Notes under the pieces: generated by a model
Databases searched by the model: none
Told to the model about the DNA's origin: nothing
What the model saw: the letters and a program-made list of their open reading frames with translations, nothing else
Part shown: one piece after another, positions 36,503 through 46,217 of the stretch
Layout: each line of letters begins with the position of its first letter
How positions within the stretch are numbered: the first letter of the stretch is position 1
Source: Erythroxylum novogranatense
Taxonomy: Eukaryota; Streptophyta; Magnoliopsida; Malpighiales; Erythroxylaceae
Direction: 5' to 3'
Assembly: GCA_029891385.1 (NCBI GenBank)
Contig: CM057229.1
Coordinates: 930,001-994,000, forward strand
DNA: 64,000 nt
Translations under genes and position numbers: made by a program

Positions 36503-37469
36503 TCAACGATGCATATCTAATAGGGTCCGCACATATTCCTGCCGTTGTTCTGCATTTGCACCCCAAAAAATAGTCCCCACAAGAGGATTCATTGAGAAGA
36601 TGTGGAGAGCCGTGATAACCTCTGCGTTGGTGAAACCCAATCTTGCAAACTCGTCCCCTAGTTGAGGAATTGGTGGGCCCACGCTAATTGCATCTGCAAT
36701 AATCTGTGCACTCCGAACATTGCAGTCAGCTACGCGGGAAAGTGTCGTGGCAATGCTTAGTAACACCTCCGTGTCCCTGTTCTTTCTTTTTCCTCCACTT
36801 CGTTGGTTCCCGTCTGTGTTCGAAGATGAGGCGACAGATCCAGTTGCATGAACAGATGCAGTAACGACGGGTGTATCCGTTGGAACAGGTTCAAACATCG
36901 GCGCAGCAGGAGGTGGTGACCCTGGTGGTGCATCCCCTTCACTGTCATCAGCCGCAAATTGAGCAGCTGCAGCCCCAGGGTCAACTGCAGCTGCACCAGT
37001 GGCTCTATCTTTCCCAAAGACATATTCAAGTCTAGGGTACATAGGGAAAGGCTTGCCAGGGGTATAATACCTATGAGGGTGTTTCTGAGAATAATGGAAA
37101 GCTGTTAATTACCATGAAACACAAGTGTAATACATTAACATGCGTGTATGAACAACCTACCCTCATCCATTCGTCAAGCACTTGCTTGCTGTCTACTTCG
37201 ACACATTGCTTTGTGTCATTCCACCCAAACCCACTGCATTGCAACATGTCATATGTCGTCTGATATTTTTCCTTAAGCCTCTTATATTTATTTTGTATAT
37301 GCCTCTTCTCAATTCTACACTCAGGGTACTTCTCAACCATGAGTGTGGCAATCAGTTGGAAAGTCCCAGGCTTAAATTGTCCATTGTCGGTCCTCTTACC
37401 AGCAACAACTGCGTCCTCCAAGAAGGTGACAAATGCGACTGTCTCTTCATCTGTCCAGACCCGTGACAT
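36503..37469 (-). CDS. Myb/SANT-like DNA-binding protein of the PIF/Harbinger element, 296 aa
   Basis: Two exons: complement 37161-37469 and 36503-37084, phase 0, GT-AG. The start MSRVWTDEETVAFVTFLEDA opens a trihelix-like Myb domain (about 1-100) with FQLIATLMVEKYP, HIQNKYKRLKEKY and FGWNDTKQCVEV, as in ORF1 of PIF/Harbinger elements. The second exon begins KHPHRYYTPGKPFPMYPRL, then an Ala/Pro-rich linker and a C-terminal helical block ending EYVRTLLDMHR. In this class the Myb-like protein brings the transposase to the element ends and into the nucleus. The frame is open throughout, so this ORF may still be intact. Confidence 0.88.
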
Positions 37470-37730
37470 TGCACCTAAACCACGCAATGTCATACCCCAA
37501 AACAGATTAACCCATTTCCATGAATAAGTAATTAACATGTGAAATGAAACTTGTTTTCGTCATCAAGACAATATAGAATGAAACGAAACATGTTATTAAG
37601 CAACACCATGTTAACAAAGGAAAAACAATGAAATTCAGTCAATGCTAACAATTCAATTACAATGAAACACAACCAAATGTAATCCCTCATTTCAATACAA
37701 ATTGTTAGTAAGTAAATAACATTCGACAAT

Positions 37731-38959
37731 TTAATGGTTGCTTCTCCATTCATCAAACATGTTGTTAGCCAATTCCGCTCTCCATTGACTCCATTCATTA
37801 CTGGTTTCCACACGATCAAAAATTCAGTAACGGTGCATCTTCCCAATTGGCATTTCCTCGGGTTCCATGTCAAGAACTCTGCTGGATCGAACTCATATGC
37901 AATCTAATGAAATTGTGCGTAAAGGCGATGCAATAATGATGTGCACATGAGTGGATGCTGGATAGAAAGATGGATTTATGAGGATTTTCCATCTTTTTTT
38001 CAGTAATCCAAATGTATGTTCAATGACATTTCTGGCCGACGAGTGTCTCTTATTAAAGAGCTCCTCTGGATTCCTAGGTGCCCTCCCATCTCTTGCCCAC
38101 TCTTGAATATGGTATCTTGTGCCTCTAAAAGGTGCAAGAAAACCAGGGGCATTGGTATAGCCATCATCTACTAAGTAGTAATTTCCTATAAGAAAATAAC
38201 ACAATTACTATTGTATATGTACTGATAGGGATAAAACACATTTACATACTGCTAACAATTTGTTGCTTACATACCCCGGGGAACTTGCAGTCCATTAGGC
38301 CTACAAACAGCATCATGCAGAATCCTGGAATCCGCTGCTGATCCCTCCCATCCGACAAGAACATAAACAAAGTTTAAGTTCTTGTCACACACTCCTAAAA
38401 CATTAGTGCATATTCTCCCTTTCCTACCTCGATATCTGGGCTTGTCTGCCTGGGGAACTGTTATGTCTAAATAGGTCCCATCGAGAGCACCAAGGCAACC
38501 CTTTGTATCAAATTTCAACAAAACGGTTCTAGTTAACTAATTTCATCAAACAAGAAATTACATACTGTATTGTCGCCAAATAAAAATACTAACCTTAAAC
38601 CATTTCCATCTACTATCTGTGCAATCCTCAGGAACGGGTATGGGCTTGACCAACAACAGATGTTGAAGCTTTATAACAGCCTTCAACACACTGTGGAAGA
38701 CCCTACTTATTGTCTCTCCTGACCTCATAAACCGAACTTGTAATACCCTATTAGATTCATTTTGTGCTAATATTCTAAGAAATATTAAAACTTTTTCTTC
38801 CATGGACACATGACCCGTATTTGTCAACCCACCATTCACCTGAAGCATCTCACATAACAATGTAAATGCATTACTATCCATCCTTATATCCCACTGGGTA
38901 TTCCTATCCCCCTCATGCAAAATCCTATCTACATTGGCTTCCCTATTTGGTACTGTCAA
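37731..38959 (-). pseudogene. PIF/Harbinger DDE transposase, frameshifted
   Basis: Probable exons: complement 38594-38959, 38275-38500 and 37731-38185. The N-terminal part has the helix-turn-helix-like VSMEEKVLIFLRILAQNESN and SGETISRVFHSVLKAVI, ending DSRWKWFK. The DDE domain follows: GCLGALDGTYLDITVPQ (first Asp), then the GWEGSAADSRILHDA block, YLVDDGYTN (second Asp), LAPFRGTRYH, and HSSARNVIEHTFGLLKKRW (Glu). Near 37920 the frame shifts: the expected ACCLLHNFIR motif appears as HNFIRLHMSS in another frame and soon meets a stop. The tail, ELANNMFDEWRSN, is in yet another frame. All three catalytic residues are present, but the C-terminus is broken. Confidence 0.88.
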
Positions 38960-41900
38960 TGCCCTACTTCCTCTCGCATTTTCACTTCTACGTCATTTTT
39001 TGGTGTATATATACAAGCATATGAGCAAGGCCATCGTCATCAGATCCATTTGGCCTTTCATAATCTCATACAAAGCCAATAACTTAATTATATGATCATG
39101 AGCCATTAATCCCAAATTTCAAAAGAAAACTGTCTGCAAACATAAAAAAATGTAATGTTGGAAAACTACATTTGTACATATGTACATAACAGTAAGATGT
39201 GTAACAAAGAAGTAGAAGAAATGCATTGATTCCGTTCGATAATTGTTTTCCTATGCATATATAATTGGCATATTGTATTGTTACTGACATATCCATTATA
39301 TTGTTCTAACACTAGAATCAGCAACCACATTGGATGGGACGTGGGAGGCACTAATAATTGAAATTTCTCAGCACTTTTCTTTGCCTATCAATCACCCATC
39401 CAATAATTTGGTTGTAGTGTACACAATATATGTACACTACAAGCCCACTGTGTTCTTGAAACAAGTTGCAAAACTATCGTTGTTTATCAAAGAATTACCG
39501 TATTTGTCTCCACCTAAATGTACCATTTGCAAACTATACATTCAGAAGACTACACAAACTTTGTCCTCAAAGTCATATAGTTTCATAGAACACAATACAT
39601 TCATTCATCTATCCATCATCAGAACTGTTGCTGCGCACTAAATTCAATTATGACAATGGATATTATTGTCATTTATCTCCATTATATTATATATTTATTG
39701 GTCGCCTACAAATAAAGCAGTCTCCCAACAAAATACAATCCCCCAACTGCATAGGGATAATTCTGATCATAATATCATTACAACATAATCCATATTTTGT
39801 ACACTGGGCAGAAAACTCAATAATATGATCAATGATTTTAATATCATGAAATAAGCCAATGATCACCACAACATTAATTACACTTCTTCATAATTGCAAA
39901 TCAAAGAACTTATACAGGACAGAAAGCTATGTATGAAGGTAAGATTAACAAGGACTTACCACTTTGAGAAGAAGTCCTCACAATTCAAGTTCCCGAATGC
40001 AAGAAGATTATTGCCGCTCAAATGCAAGTACCACACCCTGTACATGAAACATTACTCTGATTGATTACTTGACTCAACAGCAATTAAGATATATAGTTGC
40101 AAAAGGATCTAGTGCACATATAATTCCATGCAAGGCCAGATGAGAGTGAAACAATTATAAGTAAGTTTAATTATAATGATGACACAATGGGAGATTGCAA
40201 ACCAGAAAGATGATATTATATTCCAATCTTGAAGTTATACAAACTTGGTTTTGGTTTGTTTAATAACTAACAAACCAAATCTGCTGTCTGTTACGAATGT
40301 ATTGTTGACAAGTCTACTATACTATGTACTTATAATCATACAAGCATGTATAAAGAAGTTCAATATATTTGGCAAGTGAACAAAATGTATATATGAATGT
40401 AAATGAGCGGAATCTTGAACATCATAACCATGCAATAGTTATAATGCGAGAAATATTTGGAACCAAGTTGTTTCAAATGGTCAGAAAGTCAATAATGCGT
40501 ACTGCATGTAAGGTTGGAGTGAATGAATTCAATAATTCGTCATTAAAATAATTGGTGGTTTGTTTCCTTTGAATTTGCAGAAAGAAATTTCAGACAACAA
40601 TAACATTACCATAGTACCTACATTTGAACATATGTATAGAATAGGAACATGTGTAACACAGAAATTGTAGAAATGCATTGATTCCGTTCTATACTTGTTT
40701 TCCTACGCATATATATTTGGAATATTGTATTGTTAGTCTCATATCCATTATCTTGTTATATACTTGTTTTTTTTATTGTCATATCTAGTAAGTTAAGACT
40801 TGCTTACCAAGGATTTTGAAATAGAAATATTATTGAATATAAAGTTGAAAACCAATACTTCTGAGACCTAGAGTATATCTTCAGCTTGAGGGAACATATA
40901 TATGATCACTTGTATATTCTAATTCCACTTCATGCAAATTGCAAATGTAAGAACTTACAACTTTGAGCTATGTATACACAACAAATGCATTGAATTGTTT
41001 TCATATGAAGGTAAGATAAAGAAGGACTTACCACTTTGGGAAGAAGTCCTCAAAATGCTACTTTCCGAATGCAAGATGATTGTTGCCAAGCTAATGCAAG
41101 TACCACACACTGTAAATGAAAATTTCATCTCATTGATTACTTGACTCAACAGCAATTCTTTAATATAGTTGCAAAAGGAAATGCTTCTACTGTCAATAAA
41201 CACTAATTGGTTTCTAATTAATCCTTGTTTCTATAAGTAGTGTACTAGTCTTCATAAATGTTAGAAATTAGTTATGAATCATATAGTGCACATATAATAC
41301 CATGTACGACCAAATAAGAGTGAAACAATTATAATTAAGTTTCATTATAATGACAGACGCAATGGGATATTGCAAATGGAAACTTACTAACATAGAGTAA
41401 TAATCAACATGGTAACCTATTTATAGGATGAAGTTGGACACAACAAATCATTACTATCATAAGATCTTAAGAGTAATGATCTCTTTATATTCAAATGAGT
41501 AACTTCTATAGTTACAACATGGGTGCTATGATTAAACTTCCAATAGACGAAATTTTGTGTTACTTAACAAATTAAAGGTTTGCGCTTTTCTAGCCATTTA
41601 TGTTTTGGTGTTTGCTTCACCAAAATTCCATACAATCCTACTATGAATTTGCAGCAATCTTAACCTAAACTTTTTACAACTTATACTGAAATTTCAGTCC
41701 TAATAAGAACTTACCACGCTCAGCTATACTAGTGATAATACTAGTGGAAAACTACAGCAATAGCATCAAATGGTAAGGTTGCCCTTATGGTGCGAAACAA
41801 CAAAGCACCAAAGAAACAACTAACACAAGTACTATTCGAACAGCCTTATTGACATGTGAAATGCATGACAATTTGATAGAGGCTTCACTACCTTTTAAAT

Positions 41901-43031
41901 CATTGTGCAAGAAATTGAAAAGTTATAACCCACCAAATCAACTGGACATCAAATCATTTGCTTTTACCAACAAAACTACTTTTTTAAGTGCGATATAGCA
42001 ATGATCACCACAACACAAAGCTTAGAGGTAATTAAATAAAATCAAGTGAGTACATTTCAAAGTGTGTACATTGACAAAAGATGTATAAGCCTTTTCCTTC
42101 CAACCATAATAAAGCACGCATCATAACCTAGCAGTTACCTCATCCTAATAAAACAACATCAACAAAAAGAGCATCATTTTGCCCTTTCAAACTCAATAAT
42201 GCACCAATGAAATCAAAAACCAGGGTATTCTAATCATTCCAGGAGTATACATGGGAAGCAATTCTTAAGACATATATACAAATGCACACTAGTCTGGGGA
42301 AAGTTAACACATTTATCATGGAGCTGAAAGGATGCATTACTATCATGACTTCTCAAGCAATACATAGCAAGATAACATCACTCACCAAGCAAAATCCCAA
42401 TGATTGTCCTTCCAATTGAGAGCAAAAGTTACCTCGTCCAAATAAGCCCTGAAGAGAAGAAAATTGGAAGTCCATCATAATCCGCATTAATGTAAATAGA
42501 AAACAAATCCCCCAAAAGTTTAGGCATAATCGGATTTGCAAAAATCGAGGAAAAGCGGTCCATTACAAGCGATGGAGAAGCATTGCAGTCTACAAAAAAC
42601 AATAAATAAAGAAATGAACGGAGAAAACAATCAACATTTCGTTGAAAATGAAGATGTCAACATCCCCTTAGGCCTTCACTGCAGAAACAGGAGGGAAAAA
42701 CAAATTTCAGGTAAGGATGCTTATATTCGATTGGTTTTAGATTACAAAAAGATAATCAAACCGTTTACTACGTCGACGAAACCTAACCAAACCAAAGCAT
42801 CAACGTAAATCCAAACATCAGAGACACTCGAACGAAATGGGTTACATTGTTGGAGTAAAAGCGAATTTGGGAGATTCATAAAATCAAACAAAACCCAGAG
42901 TTTTGGGACAAAAAAACGAAAGAGATGCAACACATTTGAGAGAGCATTTCGGAGATTCCAAAAAGAAGTCACATGGACAGCGACTCCACAGGCAAACAAG
43001 GGGAGAGTGATGAAGCATGAAAACCATTACC
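38960..43031 (-). other. 5' region of the PIF element with a diverged internal duplication
   Basis: Blocks 39160-40210 and 40610-41390 share long matches in the same order, for example ATGCATTGATTCCGTTC at 39221/40673 and AGGACTTACCACTTTG at 39951/41023, followed by GTACCACAC and TTGATTACTTGACTCAACAG. The offset falls from 1.45 to 1.07 kb, so one copy gained or lost several hundred bases. No long frame is present. The stretch probably serves as leader, introns and promoter of the transposase unit. Confidence 0.65.
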
Positions 43032-43375
43032 TGCGGAGATTGCGAAGCCCAGGGAAGAAGGAAGGAGAGATATGACACAGAGAGGGAAGACGAAAGGAGA
43101 GGCGGCGAGCTGCGCTGAGAGGGAGATCCAATTTCCCAAACAAAACAGTGGTGTTTAGGAGTTAAAATTAGGGTATATCCGACTTTTGGCATTGATGTCC
43201 TGTGGACAACATTGTCTGTACCATGGTTTTGGCTTGGACATAAATTTATGTCCAAGACCTGTGAAGACAGAACGTCCAATGGACAAAGATGGCAACCAAA
43301 CACTATCTCGGACAGAACTTATATGTCCTTGTCATCCGTCCACACGTCCGCGGACAGCAACCAAACGGAGCGTAA

Positions 43376-43910
43376 GGTTGCTTTGAGGGAGAGGGTTGGT
43401 GGGAGACTGCTGCGTGAGTGGAAACAAGTGGAGAGGATTGTATGCGTCAGTGAGTGATTCAGCTGGTGCGACATTGCGGTGTTGGGAGAAGCATGAAGTA
43501 GAAAAAGATGGTGTCCCGCACAGAAGAAAAAATATATTAGGTTTTTTAAATTTTAAATAAATAGGTAAAGTAAAATGGAAATAATAAAGAAAATTTTACT
43601 TTTTAATTTTTAATTTTTAATTTTTTTTATGTTAGAGTATCAATCCAGGATACTAAATCGTATAAGGCTAGATCTTGCCTTATGTGATTTAGTGTTATGA
43701 AATGATAATCTTAAAATTTCACACTACTAAATCTCACTTGCCTTATGAGATTTCGTAGTTTAGATTTTTTTTTAATAATCCATGTTTAAAAAAAAAACGC
43801 ATCATAAAAAAATTGAAACAAAATAAAATAAAACTATCATATTTTAGGTTGCCTCCCGAAAAGTGCAATTGTTTAACATTGTTATGCTTGACGTGGTCGG
43901 TTCTTTCGAA
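43376..43910 (-). other. Gypsy internal DNA around the end-of-pol motif
   Basis: Next to the PIF insertion lies the continuation of the gypsy 3' internal region. At 43848-43875 the minus strand reads GCACTTTTCGGGAGGCAACC, the text that closes the pol frame in many plant Athila/Tat elements. Confidence 0.6.
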
Positions 43911-44569
43911 ACTTTTATGTAATTGTAGTTTTGTACTCCTTAAGTAGTGTCATTAGCCCTTCCTTTTGCTCCTTAGTCATCCTTTTTGTAATGATTATGG
44001 GTAATGGAGGTAATGACTTTCCATAACCTAAATAGATATACTTTAGGCGATTAGGTAACATTTTTCAATTATATCTTCAAAGATTGCAAAACAAAAGGTA
44101 AGATTTTCTTGTGATTTATAATAAATTCATCATTTAAAGTTTCCGAACTTATTGGCATTGTTGACAATGATTCTACAACTTCATAAATTTCATCAATTTG
44201 CTCGTTCGCTTCCGATTTAGTTTTACACTCCAATTTATCTTCAACACTCTCTTCTTTAAACATATCTTGCACAAATGAATCCACAATATCCATATAATAA
44301 ACGAATTGAAAATCATTGGTACTTTATTGCTCCATAAATGTTGAACTTGCATTTTTCGGTAATTTTCTATTTATCGCAGCTGATACATTCTCAGCTAAAA
44401 TTATTCTCTCATTGTCCTTTAGCCTCTTTTTATTTATGCACAACTCCTTTAAGAAATTTACATATTTCGGAACTTGCCTAATGGCTTCCAAAAGTAGTAT
44501 GTTGATTTTCGCCTTTTTGAATATTTCTAAGATCTCTCTTTTGTATCCTTCATCTTTTGGTTTAGTCAA
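43911..44569 (-). pseudogene. Gypsy gag-pol remnant: region before protease and start of RT, then deletion
   Basis: The open frame at 44324-44569 carries REILEIFKKAKINILLLEAI, VPKYVNFLKELC and LAENVSAAINRKLP, the segment just upstream of protease in Athila/Tat polyproteins. A second frame, 44069-44293, is acidic linker. From about 44060 to 43920 the text reads NRLKYIYLGYGKSLPPLP and KRMTKEQKEGLMTLLKEYKT, the lead-in to reverse transcriptase. Within about 20 codons it then jumps to the end-of-pol text at 43.86 kb. Protease core, RT, RNase H and integrase are therefore gone. Confidence 0.75.
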
Positions 44570-45179
44570 CCAAATAGGAAAAGGAGCTAAATGTGCATTA
44601 ATTGATATTGATGGAGATGTAACACTTTTTTTTTTACCTTTGTTGATTCTTAAGTTGGAAGTTCTTCCTTCTTTTCTCCATCATCGTGTTTTTCTTCCTC
44701 CATTGGTAAAGAAGTTTCAGTTTGAATTTCCTTACTACTTCTCAAAATCATTGCACTCACATTCTCTTTAGGATTCACCACCGTTTGGGAAGGTAATTTC
44801 CCAATGCTCGAGCTTTCGATTTACTTACCGAGGTGGCTAATTGGGTGATTTGATTTCCCAAGTTTTGAAGGTTTGCCCTTATTTCCTATTGAAATTGTTG
44901 AGTATTATTAACAAGTGCCTTAACAATTTCATCCAAAGACATACTTGAATTTGAAGATTGAGGTTGAGCATATGTAAGAACTTAAGGATGTTTATTAAAA
45001 TTGTGAGGTTGATAAAGTTGTTGGCCTCTTTGATTTCCATAGTTCAAGTTTGGATTATCTGATCCCTTCATCCTGGATTGTAGTATTGGAATAAGGGTCA
45101 TAATTTTGTTGAGGTTAACCAAGAAACCGTCTATTGCGTTAGCTTCTTAAAGAGAGTCTTGTTGCAATATAGGGCACAT

Positions 45180-46071
45180 ATCTGTAGGATGTCCAGGGAA
45201 TGGGCATATTCTTGCTTATTGCAATTGACCTACAGCCATTTGACGAACTAGAGCAATTAAATAAAATATTTTATCCTCAAGGTGCATGTTACTTACCACA
45301 TTCACACACTTAATGACTCCATCCATCCTTATCCCAAACTGTTAAGAATTTTCGGCCATAACTGATATCAACTGTCTGTTTACCTCATGTGTTTTGTTTA
45401 CTAGAGCTCATCCACTAGCTGCATTGACCTTACTTCAATCCATTAACAATAATCCTTCATAAAAGTATTTAATCAGAGGTTGATTAGGAATTTGATGATG
45501 TGGACTCCTAAAACCTTTCCTAATATTCATATAATGTTTCTTCAGTAACTTGTCTTATCCTATATATCTTCTTTCTAATATTTGCTACTCTTTATGTAGG
45601 AAATAACTTCTCCAAAATCATTCTTTTTATCACGTTTTATGTTTTTACTGAGCCAAGTGGAAGATAATATAACCAATCCTTTGCCTTATCTTTTAAAGAG
45701 AACGGAAAGATCCTGAGATTATTGTGTTCTTCTGTCACCCTTTGTGACTTCATTCCAGAGTAGACAACGTGAAATTCTTTAAGATGTTTATGCGAATCTT
45801 CAACTGTAAGATCACGAAAAATAGGCAGTAAGTGAATCAAACCAGATTTCAATTCGAAATCTACCTCAACATCTGGAAATTGAGTGCATAAAGGTTGTTG
45901 ATTTAAATTCGGTGCTACTAACTCCCGTAACTCTCTAGGATTGAGATTTGTCATCTTTTCGTCCTCTTCTTGAAAATTAAAGTCTTCACCAATTGTTAGA
46001 TCTACTTCAACTTTCACGTCTAAAGGTAAATGACCGCTTCCTTGGTTAGTCTCTTTTCTCAAACGACACAC
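45180..46071 (-). pseudogene. Athila/Tat-type gag remnant
   Basis: The first 144 codons are open (45637-46071) and contain RELVAPNLNQQPLCTQFPD, FELKSGLIHLLPIF, HKHLKEFHVVYSGMK and FSLKDKAKDWLYYLP, the classic gag of this group. Further left, broken frames continue with IRQVTEETLYEY and PHHQIPNQPLIKYFYEGLL. A zinc-binding-like CPFPGHPTDMCPILQQ lies near 45180. Stops and frameshifts run throughout the second half. Confidence 0.85.
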
Positions 46072-46195
46072 AGTCTTTTCAATTTATGGATTATAATGCA
46101 ATTTACCTATATGAGAAGCACGAGTCATACAAGATAAGAGGTTAGTAGTAACTGCAAAAATAAAACTCAAAGAAATTTAAAAACTTGAAATAGTT

Positions 46196-46217
46196 CCCCG
46201 ACAACGACACTAAATTT
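46196..46217 (-). other. Primer-binding-site-like sequence of the gypsy element
   Basis: Directly inside the 5' LTR the minus strand reads GTGTCGTTGTCGGGG, a mutated form of the TGGCGCCGTTGCCGGGG start found in plant Tat/Athila elements. Confidence 0.65.

Larger units (their letters stand above)
35029..43375 (-). mobile_element. PIF/Harbinger DNA transposon, 8.34 kb, with TAA target duplication
   Basis: The element runs 35032-43372, flanked by TAA at 35029-35031 and 43373-43375. The ends GGCTCTGTTTGGTTACCGTC and, reversed, CGCTCCGTTTGGTTGCTGTC form an imperfect inverted repeat of about 22 bp. Copies of TGTTTGGTTGC occur just inside (35123, 35180, and inverted at 43292), as expected for transposase binding sites. 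Minus-strand ORFs are, in order, a DDE transposase, a Myb/SANT-like protein and a small RNase H1-N protein. PIF elements are usually about 3-6 kb; the extra length comes from a duplicated stretch at 39.2-41.4 kb and long flanks. The transposase has a frameshift, so this copy is probably inactive. Confidence 0.92.
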
